A stretch of 64,000 nt of DNA from Micrococcus sp. EYE_212 (lineage in GTDB: Bacteria > Actinomycetota > Actinomycetes > Actinomycetales > Micrococcaceae), in the NCBI RefSeq assembly GCF_023147585.1, contig NZ_JAHXOZ010000002.1:134415-198414 (forward strand), read 5' to 3'. The notes beneath the pieces were generated by a model, which ran no database searches, was not told the origin of the DNA, and saw only the letters and a list, made by a program, of their open reading frames with translations. Position numbers and translations under genes: made by a program. Shown here piece by piece: positions 17,041 through 27,152 of this stretch (position 1 is the stretch's first letter; every line of letters begins with the position of its first letter).

Positions 17041-17403
17041 GTGGGAGCCATGCGACGCTGCAGCAAGACCGGATGCCAGGGGGACGCCCTGGCCACGCTG
17101 ACGTACAACTACGCGGACTCCACGGTGGTGATCGGCCCGCTCTCGCGCCGCGCCGAGCCCCACACCTACGACCTCTGCGGCGAGCACGCCCGCCGCACCA
17201 CCGCCCCCCGCGGGTGGGAGGTGCTGCGCCTCGCGCTGCCCGAGCGCTACGAGCCGGTCCCGCCGCAGGGCGCCGCCGGCGCCGTGCCCCCGGCCGAGGC
17301 GCCGCCCGCGCCGTCCGCCTGCGCCGCTCCGCCCGCGCCCGCCGCGCGCCCGGGCCTGCGCCTCGTCCGCGACGAGGGGCCCGAGAATCCGGTGCACCCC
17401 TGA
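17041..17403 (+). CDS. DUF3499 family protein
   Basis: A 120-residue actinobacterial protein. The N-terminal 65 residues carry the DUF3499 pattern: CSKTGC, ATLTYNYADSTVVIGPL, AEPHTYDLCGEHA and TAPRGWEV. The Cys pairs (CxxxxC and CxxH-like) suggest metal binding. The rest is Ala/Pro-rich. GTG 17041 fits a leaderless promoter eight nt upstream; ATG 17050 (three residues shorter) is the alternative and matches relatives beginning MRRCS. It lies opposite the zincin-like gene, as Rv3258c/Rv3259 do. Function unknown. Confidence 0.8.
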   Translation: MGAMRRCSKTGCQGDALATLTYNYADSTVVIGPLSRRAEPHTYDLCGEHARRTTAPRGWEVLRLALPERYEPVPPQGAAGAVPPAEAPPAPSACAAPPAPAARPGLRLVRDEGPENPVHP

Positions 17404-17492
17404 CACCGTCTGGCCGCCCCCGGGGGAGCTGACCGGTGACGGAGCCGCCGACGATTCTGTGGGCACCCGGCCCGCGGGGGCGCCCACGTCGG

Positions 17493-17498
17493 TAGGCT
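17493..17498 (+). promoter_or_regulatory. -10 element for leaderless ahcY
   Basis: TAGGCT exactly six nt before the ahcY ATG; no Shine-Dalgarno is present. Confidence 0.6.
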
Positions 17499-17504
17499 GA
17501 CCGC

Positions 17505-19073
<1,569 letters not shown>

Positions 19074-19132
19074 CCCCCTCGCGCCGCGGAGCCTCCGGGG
19101 TGCCCACCGCAGGACCGATCAAGGAGACACCC

Positions 19133-20335
19133 ATGAGTTCATTCCCGGCGGGCCGCGGGCGCGAGGAGCGCTCCGGGTCCGGCAGTGCCGACTCCGGAGA
19201 GTTCGAGTCCGGCCTGGACTACGGCGCCTTCGCGGAGGATGAGCCGCAGACCGACCGCACCCAGGCGCTGCCGCGCACGGGCGCGGACGGAGGCGACCAG
19301 CACACCACCGCCCTGGACCCGGACGAGCTGGCCCGCCTGCGCGGCGCCGACGCCCCGTCCGGGGCAGCGGGGTCCTCGGCGGCGGCCCCGGCCGAGGACA
19401 TCGTGGCCTCGCGGCCGGTGGCCAGCACCACGCCCCTGCACGTCGAGGAGCCGGCGCGCCGCACCGCGCCCATGGAGGCCGTGGCCCCCGCCGCGGCCGC
19501 CCAGGCGTGGCCGGGCGCTGCGGGCGCGCCGGCGGCGGGCGGCCGCCCGGCGGGCGCCGTGGCCGAGGGGCCGAGCCCCGAGGAGCGGGCGCGGCTGCCC
19601 AAGGGCGGCCCGCGCGTCGCGCAGACGCTGCTGGCCATCCTGGCGCCGCTCTGGCTGCTGCTGACCGCCGTGAAGCTCGTGGCGAGCCCGGCGTTCCTGT
19701 GGCTCGAGTACCACCGGCCCGGCTTCCCGGCGGACCGCTTCGGCTTCACCATGGACGACCGCATGCACTACGGATCCGCGGGCCTGGACTACCTGGGCAA
19801 TCTGGCGGGCACGCGCTACCTCTCGAGCCTGACGCACGAGGGGGCGCCGCTGTTCACGGATCCGGAGATCGCCCACATGGCGGACGTCAAGACCGTGATG
19901 CTCTGGGCCACCGTGGCCCTCGTGGCCCTGACCGTGCTGTGCGTCCTGCTGATCGTGCACCTGCTGCGGAACAGCCCGGGCGGCGTGCGCCGCGCGCTCT
20001 TCGCCGCGGCGGCCTGGTTCATCGTGGCCCTCATCGTGCTGGCCGTCCTGGCCGTCATCGGCTGGTCCTCGTTCTTCGCGGGCTTCCACTCGCTGTTCTT
20101 CGCGGACGGCACCTGGACGTTCTCCGTGCAGGACGCGCTGATCCGCCTGTACCCGAGCCAGTTCTGGATCGACGCCGCCGTCGCGGTGGGCCTCCTCAGC
20201 CTGCTGACCGCCCTGCTCACGCTCGTCTTCACCTGGCCGACGCGCCGCCGTCGCGAGCGCACCGCGGACCAGCGCAGTGCCTTCGAGTCCACGCGCCTGC
20301 GCTGGGCCCGCGAGGAGGACGCGCAGCTGCGGTGA
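19133..20335 (+). CDS. TIGR01906 / DUF1461 integral membrane protein
   Basis: A 400-residue protein: about 165 residues of low-complexity acidic/Ala-Pro cytoplasmic region, then a four- to five-segment membrane domain. The membrane part matches TIGR01906: FGFTMDDRMHYGSAGLDYL, VKTVMLW, and FHSLFFADGTWTFSVQDALIRLYP with FWIDA. Function unknown. AAGGAG lies seven nt before the ATG, and the gap to ahcY is 59 nt, so read-through from ahcY is possible. The long N-terminal tail is unusual for the family. Confidence 0.8.
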   Translation: MSSFPAGRGREERSGSGSADSGEFESGLDYGAFAEDEPQTDRTQALPRTGADGGDQHTTALDPDELARLRGADAPSGAAGSSAAAPAEDIVASRPVASTTPLHVEEPARRTAPMEAVAPAAAAQAWPGAAGAPAAGGRPAGAVAEGPSPEERARLPKGGPRVAQTLLAILAPLWLLLTAVKLVASPAFLWLEYHRPGFPADRFGFTMDDRMHYGSAGLDYLGNLAGTRYLSSLTHEGAPLFTDPEIAHMADVKTVMLWATVALVALTVLCVLLIVHLLRNSPGGVRRALFAAAAWFIVALIVLAVLAVIGWSSFFAGFHSLFFADGTWTFSVQDALIRLYPSQFWIDAAVAVGLLSLLTALLTLVFTWPTRRRRERTADQRSAFESTRLRWAREEDAQLR

Positions 20336-20360
20336 CGGGCCGCTGAGGCCCCCGCACGAA

Positions 20361-20396
20361 CGCGCCCCGCCCCCCTGTGATGGGAGGCGGGGCGCG
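20361..20396. terminator. Hairpin terminator between TIGR01906 and OYE genes
   Basis: An 11-bp stem, CGCGCCCCGCC at 20361-20371 with 20386-20396, 25 nt after the TIGR01906 gene stop. It lies between convergent genes and may serve both. Confidence 0.7.
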
Positions 20397-20420
20397 GTGC
20401 GTCCGGCGGGTGTGCGGGTC

Positions 20421-21509
20421 TCAGGAGGACGGGGACCCGTCCACGAACGGGTAGTCCGTGTAGCCGTGCGCCCCGCCCGTGTAGAACGTCGTCGGGTCCG
20501 GCTCGTTGAGGGGCAGCCCCTCGCGCCAGCGGCGCGCCAGGTCCGGGTTGGCGATCAGCTCGCGGCCCACGGCCACCGCGTCGGCCAGGCCGTCCTCCAC
20601 GATCCGGCGGGCCTCCTCCAGGCCCGTGACCGCGCCGAAGCCGCTGTTGAGCACCAGGGGTCCGGAGAAGGACTCGCGCAGGTGCGCCGCGAGGTCACCG
20701 GCCACGTCCTGGTGGAGGACGGAGAGGTAGGCCAGGTCCAGGTCGGCGAGGCCGGCCAGGAGAGCGTCGTAGGTGGCCAGGACGTCCGCGCGGTCCTCCT
20801 CGATGGTGCCCTGCACGTTGTGCTCGGGGGAGATGCGCAGGGCGGTGCGCTCGGCGCCGATGGCCTGGGCGACGGCGCGCACCACCTCCACCGTGAGGCG
20901 CGCCCGGTTCTCGGGGGAGCCGCCGTAGGCGTCGTCGCGGGTGTTGCTGGAGGGTGCCAGGAACTCGTGGAGCAGGTACCCGTTGGCGCCGTGCACCTCC
21001 ACGCCGTCCAGCCCGGCCTCGACGGCCCGGCGGGCGGCGTCGACGAACTCGGCCACCACGCGGGGCAGCTCCTCCGTGTCCAGGGCGCGGGGCACCGGCC
21101 CCTCCGTCTTGCCGCTGAACCCGCGCACCGGCACCCCGGGGGCGATGGCGCTGGGGGCCTCCGGCTCCGCGCCGCGCAGCAGGTCCGGATGGCACATGCG
21201 CCCGCCGTGCATGACCTGGACGAACACGTGTCCGCCGGCCTCATGGACGGCCTGCGCCACGGCACGCCACCCCTCGGTCTGGGCGTCGTCGGCGAGGCCG
21301 GTCTGGCCGGGGAACGCCCGGCTGCGGAAGGAGGGGAAGGCGCCCTCGGTGACGAGCAGCCCGGCGGTGGCGCGCTGGGCGTAGTGCTCGGCGTGCAGCT
21401 CGGTGGGGACGCCGTCCTCGCCCGCCCTCTGGCGGGTCAGGGGGGCCATGACGATGCGGTTGTCCAGGCGCAGGGCGCCGACGTCCAGGGGGTCGAACAG
21501 GGAGGGCAC
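20421..21509 (-). CDS. Old yellow enzyme family alkene reductase
   Basis: FMN-dependent NAD(P)H oxidoreductase that reduces activated alkenes. The 362-residue TIM-barrel protein fits the NemA/OYE group: NRIVMAPLTR near the N-terminus, EGAFPSFRSRAFPGQTG, QVMHGGRM, then GVEVHGANGYLLHEFLAPSSN with the catalytic His/Asn pair, and the C-terminal FGAVTGLEEARR and ADAVAVGRELIANPDL phosphate-binding region. The natural substrate cannot be told from sequence. It is transcribed away from the acyl-CoA ligase stop and may be independent. Confidence 0.9.
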   Translation of the reverse strand: MPSLFDPLDVGALRLDNRIVMAPLTRQRAGEDGVPTELHAEHYAQRATAGLLVTEGAFPSFRSRAFPGQTGLADDAQTEGWRAVAQAVHEAGGHVFVQVMHGGRMCHPDLLRGAEPEAPSAIAPGVPVRGFSGKTEGPVPRALDTEELPRVVAEFVDAARRAVEAGLDGVEVHGANGYLLHEFLAPSSNTRDDAYGGSPENRARLTVEVVRAVAQAIGAERTALRISPEHNVQGTIEEDRADVLATYDALLAGLADLDLAYLSVLHQDVAGDLAAHLRESFSGPLVLNSGFGAVTGLEEARRIVEDGLADAVAVGRELIANPDLARRWREGLPLNEPDPTTFYTGGAHGYTDYPFVDGSPSS

Positions 21510-21595
21510 GGTGGTTCCGATCGCTCGGGGAGATGGTCCTCCGCGCCAACCGGCCGCCGCCGGAGGTTATTCCGGAGGCACGGCCGCGCCGCGTC

Positions 21596-23431
21596 TCATC
21601 GGCGGTAGAGCGCCTCGATGTCCGCGGCGTAGTCGGCGAGCACCTGGGAGCGCTTGAGCTTCTGGGACTGCGTCATGTGGCCGGAGGCCTCGGTCAGCTC
21701 GTGGTCCAGGATGAGGAAGCGGCGGATGGACTCGGCGCGGGAGACGCCCGCGTTGACGGCGTCCACCTGCTCCTGGATCGCCGCCAGGACGGCGGGGTGC
21801 GTCGCGGCCTCCTCCAGGGTGAGGTCGAGCTCGCGGTCCATGCTCCAGCGCTTGAGCTCGTCCGGGTCCAGCGTCAGGAGGGCGCCGACGAAGGGGCGGT
21901 CGTCGCCGACCACCACGACGTGCCCCACGAGCCGGTGCTCGCGCAGCTTCTCCTCCATGGGCGCCGGGTAGACGTTCTTGCCGCCCGCGGTGACGATGAT
22001 GTCCTTCTTGCGGCCGGTGATCCGCAGGAAGCCGTGCTCGTCGAGGGAGCCGAGGTCGCCGGTGCGGAAGAAGCCGTCCTCCATGACCGCGGCGCTGGCC
22101 TCGGGCTGCTCGTGGTAGCCGCCGAACACCACCGGGCCGGAGAGCAGGATCTCCCCGTCCTCGGCGATGCGCACGGTCACGCCGGGCACGGGGAGGCCCA
22201 CGGTGCCCACGCGCATGGCGGCGGGGATGTTCACGGTGGCGGGCGCCGTCGTCTCGGTGAGGCCGTAGCCCTCCACGATCGGCACGCCGACGCCACGGAA
22301 GAAGTGCACCAGCTCGGAGGAGAGCGCGGAGGCGCCTGAGACGCAGGAGACGACCTCGCCGCCCAGCGCCTGACGGATCTTGCGGTAGACCAGGCGGTCG
22401 AAGAGGGCGTGGCGGGCGCGCAGCGCGCGGGAGGGGCCGGGGCCGCCGTCGTACGCGCGGGCCTCCTCGGCCTCGGAGAACGCGATGGCCGTCTGCTTCG
22501 CGGCGGCGTAGATCCGTCCAGTCCCGGCGCGCTCGGCATTGGCCGCGACGCCGGCCTCGAGCTTCTCGAACACGCGCGGCACGGCGAGCAGCCAGGTCGG
22601 GCGGTAGGAGGGCAGGTCCTGCATGAGCGTGGCGGGGGAGGGGGCGTGCGCCACCTGGATCCGCGCGTAGAGGCAGATGACCTGCACGGCGTGGGCCAGC
22701 ACGTGCGCGAGCGGCAGGAACATCAGGGTTCGGGAGTGGAGGCCCGGCCCCCACTGGACGACGTCGCGCGCGAAGTGCAGCTCGTTGATCGCGGCCGCCG
22801 CGAAGTTCCCATGGGTGATGATCGCGCCCTTGGGCGAGCCCGTGGTGCCGGAGGTGTAGACGATCGAGGCGGGGTCGGCGAGGGACGGGCGCGCGCGGGC
22901 GGCCTCGAGCTCCTCGGGGGCGACGGCGGCGCCGTCCTCTTCGAGGGCGGCCAGGCCCGCCTCGGTCAGGGGGAACAGGTCCAGCTCGACGCCGGCCGAG
23001 TCCGCCGCGGCGCGCGCGAGGTCGCCGAGCGTGTCATCGGCGTGGGCCAGGACGCGGGTCCCGGAGTCGGCGAGGATGTGGCGGACCTGGCTCTCGGAGG
23101 AGGTCTCGTAGATCGGCACGGAGACCGCGCCGGCGAACCACACCGCCTGGTCGAGGACAGCCCACTCGTAGCTCGTGGGGGCGAAGATCGCGACCCGGTC
23201 GCCGGGGGCCACGCCGCGGGCGATCAGTCCCCGCGCGACGGCCCGGACGCGGTCCAGAAAGGCGCCGAAGCGCACGTCCGTCCAGCCGCCGGCGCCGTTG
23301 CGCAGGGCGTAGACGGGCGCCGTCGGATCCTCGGCGCAGGAGGCGAGGATGAGGTCGGTGAGGTTGCTCTCCGCGGGAGGCATCGCCACGAGGTCGGTGG
23401 CGGACTCGGTGAGCGGGCTGGAAGTGGTCAC
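21596..23431 (-). CDS. Long-chain fatty-acid-CoA ligase (FadD15-like)
   Basis: Activates fatty acids to acyl-CoA through acyl-AMP. The 611-residue protein has the AMP-binding P-loop YTSGTTGSPKGA near residue 192, EGYGLTET near 340, the FRTGDLG motif and the GRKKDIIVTAGGKNVYP hinge. The length and VEGYGLTE type match the FadD15/long-chain synthetase group. The GTG start follows TACCCT by six nt without a Shine-Dalgarno. Acyl-chain preference is not evident. Confidence 0.92.
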   Translation of the reverse strand: MTTSSPLTESATDLVAMPPAESNLTDLILASCAEDPTAPVYALRNGAGGWTDVRFGAFLDRVRAVARGLIARGVAPGDRVAIFAPTSYEWAVLDQAVWFAGAVSVPIYETSSESQVRHILADSGTRVLAHADDTLGDLARAAADSAGVELDLFPLTEAGLAALEEDGAAVAPEELEAARARPSLADPASIVYTSGTTGSPKGAIITHGNFAAAAINELHFARDVVQWGPGLHSRTLMFLPLAHVLAHAVQVICLYARIQVAHAPSPATLMQDLPSYRPTWLLAVPRVFEKLEAGVAANAERAGTGRIYAAAKQTAIAFSEAEEARAYDGGPGPSRALRARHALFDRLVYRKIRQALGGEVVSCVSGASALSSELVHFFRGVGVPIVEGYGLTETTAPATVNIPAAMRVGTVGLPVPGVTVRIAEDGEILLSGPVVFGGYHEQPEASAAVMEDGFFRTGDLGSLDEHGFLRITGRKKDIIVTAGGKNVYPAPMEEKLREHRLVGHVVVVGDDRPFVGALLTLDPDELKRWSMDRELDLTLEEAATHPAVLAAIQEQVDAVNAGVSRAESIRRFLILDHELTEASGHMTQSQKLKRSQVLADYAADIEALYRR

Positions 23432-23437
23432 CCCCCG

Positions 23438-23443
23438 AGGGTA
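23438..23443 (-). promoter_or_regulatory. -10 element for leaderless fadD-like gene
   Basis: TACCCT on the minus strand, six nt before the GTG at 23431. Confidence 0.5.
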
Positions 23444-23511
23444 GCCATACCGGTGGTCGCCGTCAGTTCCATGTACCCACGTCAGGGCAGGCTATGTCAG
23501 GCCGGGGTCGC

Positions 23512-25146
23512 TCAGATCCAGCTGCTGAACCACATGCGCCAGCGCCACTGCGGGTAGGGGATGGTCTCGCCGATCCACACGGGCAGGAAGAACAGGGACA
23601 CGGCGACGGCGAGCGCCACGTACGCGGCGACGATCGCCCCGCCCCAGCGCGGGCCGGGCCGATGGCCGGGGCGCAGCAACAGGGAGAGGACGAGCACGAT
23701 CATCAGGATGAGGAAGGGCTCGTAGGCGATCGAGTAGAAGAAGAACATGGTGCGCTCGGGCCACAGGAACCACACGATCTGCCCGGCCACGTAGGCGCCC
23801 AGGAGGGCGCCGGCACGCCAGTCGCGGTACCGGACGAGCACGGCCAGGCAGACGAGCACGGCCGCCAGGCCGGTCCACCACACGAACGGGTTGGCGATGT
23901 CCGTGATGGCCGCCGCGCAGTCCGCGGCGGCGCTCGCGGGACAGCCGTCCTCCCCGGGCTTGCCGCCCTCGTAGTAGTAGCTGACGGGGCGCCCCATGAA
24001 GGGCCATGTGTACGGGCTGGCGCCGTAGTCGTGGGGGCTCGTCAGGCTCTCGTGGAACGCCGTGGACTCGAGGTGGTAGTGCACCAGCGAGCGCAGCGGT
24101 CCGGGCACCAGCGCCGCCGGCCCCTGCGCCGGGTTCTCCTCCGCCCAGTGCCGGTGGTAGCCGCCGTCGGTCACGAACCAGCCGGTCCACGAGGCCAGGT
24201 ACGTCAGCGCGCCGCCGCCCACGACGGACGCGAACGCCAGGAATCCGTCCCGGCGCACGGCCGCGCTGATCCACTGGCGGATGCCTGCGGTCCGGCGGGC
24301 CTCCATGTCCCACAGCACCGTGAGCAGGCCGAACACGGCCATGAAGGCCAGCCCGGAGAGCTTCACGGCGCAGCCCGCGCCCAGCAGCAGCCCGGCCAGC
24401 AGGCGCCAGGGCCGCCAGCCCAGCCACGGGCCGGTGGCGAGGGGGTCGGGGTGGCCGCGCCCGACGTCGCGGGCGATGCGCGCGGCCAGCTGCCGCCGCC
24501 CGTGCACGCGGTCCGCCAGGAGTGCCGCGAAGGCGGCGATCACGAAGAAGGAGAGGAACATGTCCAGCAGGCCGATGCGGGACATCACCAGGTGGTGGCC
24601 CTCGGTGGCGAGCAGCAGCCCGGCGACGGCGCCGAGGGCGACGGAGCGGAACAGGTGCTGGGCGATCAGCGTGGTGATCAGCACGGAGAGCGTGCCCGCC
24701 ACCGCCGCGCTGAACCGCCATCCCACGCCGTTGTCCGCGCCGAAAGCCAGCATGCCCAGGCCGATCAGCCACTTGCCCAGCGGCGGGTGGACCACGTAGG
24801 CGGGGTCGGGGAGCGGCTCGGCCTCGCCGCGGGCGAAGGCGTCGTTCACGTCCTCCTCCCAGCGGCGCTCGTAGCCGGACTCCAGGAGGGAGTAGGCGTC
24901 CTTGGGGTAGTAGGTCTCGTCGAAGATCAGCTGGTCCGGGAAGCCCAGGTTGGTGAAGCGGACGACGGCGGCCAGCGCCGTGACCAGCAGCGGCACGATC
25001 CAGTGCCAGCGGGTCAGCGCCGCGTCGGGGACGCCCAGGCGCTCGCGGAGGGCGGGCGCGGAGAACGGCGCGCGACGGGCGGCATGCGCCCCCCGAGGGA
25101 CGGCAGGGCCGGACGACGGGCGCGAGGCGAGGGCGGAGGCGGGCAC
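23512..25146 (-). CDS. pmt: Dolichyl-phosphate-mannose-protein mannosyltransferase (Pmt)
   Basis: GT39 enzyme that moves mannose from polyprenyl-phosphomannose onto secreted proteins during Sec export. The 544-residue protein is largely membrane-embedded (about 10-11 segments). The catalytic Asp-Glu pair is at 76-77 in FDETYYPKD, and the KWLIGLG region and C-terminal aromatic segments fit. The first 45 residues are Ala/Pro/Arg-rich. It sits near rsmI as Rv1002c does near Rv1003, but one glycosyltransferase gene intervenes. GTG 25146 lies six nt after TAGCAT, so probably leaderless. Confidence 0.93.
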   Translation of the reverse strand: MPASALASRPSSGPAVPRGAHAARRAPFSAPALRERLGVPDAALTRWHWIVPLLVTALAAVVRFTNLGFPDQLIFDETYYPKDAYSLLESGYERRWEEDVNDAFARGEAEPLPDPAYVVHPPLGKWLIGLGMLAFGADNGVGWRFSAAVAGTLSVLITTLIAQHLFRSVALGAVAGLLLATEGHHLVMSRIGLLDMFLSFFVIAAFAALLADRVHGRRQLAARIARDVGRGHPDPLATGPWLGWRPWRLLAGLLLGAGCAVKLSGLAFMAVFGLLTVLWDMEARRTAGIRQWISAAVRRDGFLAFASVVGGGALTYLASWTGWFVTDGGYHRHWAEENPAQGPAALVPGPLRSLVHYHLESTAFHESLTSPHDYGASPYTWPFMGRPVSYYYEGGKPGEDGCPASAAADCAAAITDIANPFVWWTGLAAVLVCLAVLVRYRDWRAGALLGAYVAGQIVWFLWPERTMFFFYSIAYEPFLILMIVLVLSLLLRPGHRPGPRWGGAIVAAYVALAVAVSLFFLPVWIGETIPYPQWRWRMWFSSWI

Positions 25147-25152
25147 GCGCCC

Positions 25153-25158
25153 ATGCTA
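25153..25158 (-). promoter_or_regulatory. -10 element for leaderless pmt
   Basis: TAGCAT on the minus strand, six nt before the pmt GTG. Confidence 0.5.
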
Positions 25159-25202
25159 CGGGGGCGGTGCGGCGGGGCGGGGGCCGAGGCTGACGCCTCG
25201 AC

Positions 25203-26075
25203 TCAGGTCAAGACGATGGGGAGGCGCTTGCGCACCGGGGCTGGCAGATGGGACGCCGCCCGCAGGATCTGCTCCTTGTGCGGACGAAGGCGGTACTTCA
25301 CCGCGCCGACGGCGTCGCCCTTCCGCTCCCGCCACGTCCGCTGCCAGCCGCCGAACGGGCTGCGGACCCTCACGTGGTACTTGTCCAGCAACGCCTCCGG
25401 CACCAGTTCCTGACCCACGCCCCAGCGCTCGGCGAACCGGGCGATGCCCAGCTCCTTGTCCGGGTATCCCGTGAAGTGCATGACGAACGAATCGGCCAGG
25501 GACGTCTCGTAGTAATGGCCTCGCGAGTTGAGCTCGCGGTGCCCGACGATGCGGACGGAATGCTCGTGACCGCGGGTGCGGATGACCCACCACATCTGGT
25601 CCTGGTCTCCGTTCGTGAAGAGCCCGTCGCGGTTGTCATCCCACCAGGCCCGCACCTCGGTGAGGTCCGCCGTGGCCGTCTCCTCCACGATCGCCCGCCC
25701 GACCTCGTCGTTGCGGATGAGCATGACGCCCGTGTTGATGCGGGACCAGAACCCATTGGGCTCGAGAGGGCCCTCGGCGATCACCAGGCTGATCCCGTCC
25801 CGCTCCGCGTCTGCGATGAGGTCCTGGATGTTCGTGGCCGCGAAGTCCGTGACGAAGGCGTCGTCGTCAAGCCAGACGAGCCAGTCGTACATCGGCAGCA
25901 GGCGGCGCAGGATGGAGACCTTGTAGTCGAACTTCGAGCGGATCTCCGGGTCGATGCCCGTCTCCAGGCGGAAATCCATGCCGTGTTCGCGGGCGTAGAT
26001 CGCGTGGTTCAGGTAGGAGCGCAGGCGGATCTCATCCCCGCCGGAGGTGATGCAGATGCGCGGGAGGTCATTCAT
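25203..26075 (-). CDS. GT34-like glycosyltransferase
   Basis: A 290-residue soluble protein with the look of a GT-A galactosyl/mannosyltransferase of the GMA12/MNN10 (GT34) type. Visible are a DYKVSILRRLL segment, the metal-binding WLVWLDDDAFV (Asp70-72), a NTGVMLIRN strand, GDQDQMWW, and FVMHFTGYPDKE. These recur in GT34 proteins. The gene interrupts the conserved pmt-rsmI neighbourhood and has no obvious partner. GGAAGG lies about nine nt upstream of the ATG. Donor and acceptor are unknown. Confidence 0.65.
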   Translation of the reverse strand: MNDLPRICITSGGDEIRLRSYLNHAIYAREHGMDFRLETGIDPEIRSKFDYKVSILRRLLPMYDWLVWLDDDAFVTDFAATNIQDLIADAERDGISLVIAEGPLEPNGFWSRINTGVMLIRNDEVGRAIVEETATADLTEVRAWWDDNRDGLFTNGDQDQMWWVIRTRGHEHSVRIVGHRELNSRGHYYETSLADSFVMHFTGYPDKELGIARFAERWGVGQELVPEALLDKYHVRVRSPFGGWQRTWRERKGDAVGAVKYRLRPHKEQILRAASHLPAPVRKRLPIVLT

Positions 26076-26119
26076 GGTCCGGGGCCTTCCGACGGCTGAA
26101 TGGGGCGGGGAGATGCCCC

Positions 26120-26125
26120 TACGAT
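26120..26125 (+). promoter_or_regulatory. -10 element for leaderless rsmI
   Basis: TACGAT eight nt before the rsmI ATG; no Shine-Dalgarno. Confidence 0.5.
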
Positions 26126-26133
26126 CTTGACAC

Positions 26134-27033
26134 ATGGCACCCCTTCCCCCTGGCTCCGCGGCGGGCTCCTCCGCCGGCCGCCTCGTCCTCGCCGCCACCC
26201 CCATCGGCAACCTCGGCGACGCCTCCCAGCGCCTGCGGGACCTGCTCGCCGAGGCCGACGTCATCGCCGCCGAGGACACGCGCACGGCCCGGCGGCTGTG
26301 CCAGGGACTCGGCGTGACCCCCGTCGGCCGCCTCATGGCGCACCACGAGCACAACGAGGAGGCCTCCGCGCGGGGGCTGCTGGAGCAGGTGCGCGCCGGC
26401 GCGACCGTGGTCATGGTGTCCGATGCCGGCATGCCCACGGTGTCCGACCCGGGCTACCGGCTGGTTGCCGCCGCGGTCGCCGAGGGGATCCCCGTGACGT
26501 GCGCGCCCGGGCCGAGTGCGGTCACCACGGCGCTTGCCCTGTCCGGCATGCCCACGGACCGCTTCGCCTTCGACGGCTTCCTGCCCCGCAAGGACGGCGA
26601 CCGGCGCCGTCGCTTCGAGGAGATCCGGGGCGAGGCGCGGACGGTGGTGTACTTCGAGTCGCCGCAGCGGATCGCGGGGGCACTCGCCTTGCTGGCCGAG
26701 ACGCTGGGACCGCAGCGGCCGGTGTGCGTGGCAAGGGAGCTGACCAAGCTGCACGAGGAGGTCGTGCGCGGCCCCGCGCAGGAGGTCCTCGCCTGGGCGC
26801 GGGAGCGCGAGGCGAGCGAGGGTGGGATCCGGGGGGAGATCGTGCTCGTGGTGGGACCCGCGTCGGCCACGGAAGGAGCCGAGGAGGTCAGCGAGGTGGA
26901 CGCCGTCGCCGAGGTCGGCGTGCTGGTGGCCTCGGGCACCCGCCTCAAGGAGGCCGTGGCCGCCGTCGCCGGGGCGCACGGGCTGCGCAGCCGGGATCTC
27001 TACCAGGCGGTGCTGGCGGCGCGCGCTGGCTAG
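26134..27033 (+). CDS. rsmI: 16S rRNA 2'-O-ribose C1402 methyltransferase
   Basis: SAM-dependent enzyme methylating C1402 of 16S rRNA. The 299-residue protein has the RsmI/YraL hallmarks: LVLAATPIGNLGDAS, VIAAEDTRTARRL, VSDAGMPTVSDPGYRLV, CAPGPSAVTTALALSG and FDGFLPRK. The YFESPQRI and ARELTKLHEE motifs follow. TACGAT eight nt before the ATG suggests a leaderless mRNA. In mycobacteria the gene is directly divergent from pmt. Confidence 0.95.
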   Translation: MAPLPPGSAAGSSAGRLVLAATPIGNLGDASQRLRDLLAEADVIAAEDTRTARRLCQGLGVTPVGRLMAHHEHNEEASARGLLEQVRAGATVVMVSDAGMPTVSDPGYRLVAAAVAEGIPVTCAPGPSAVTTALALSGMPTDRFAFDGFLPRKDGDRRRRFEEIRGEARTVVYFESPQRIAGALALLAETLGPQRPVCVARELTKLHEEVVRGPAQEVLAWAREREASEGGIRGEIVLVVGPASATEGAEEVSEVDAVAEVGVLVASGTRLKEAVAAVAGAHGLRSRDLYQAVLAARAG

Positions 27034-27152
27034 GATCCCAGGTGGGCGCCGCGTGCCGCGCGCGTCGGAATAGGACGGGTCACCAGGCGGTTGACCTGCG
27101 CGTGTGCGGGATGCCGTTCGGCCCCCGCGACCGAGTTGAAAGAGGTGCACCC

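Noticed and set aside
17459-17487. GC hairpin before ahcY as an SAH riboswitch
   Set aside because: It lies upstream of the TAGGCT -10 element, and the ahcY mRNA appears leaderless, so the hairpin would not be in the transcript.
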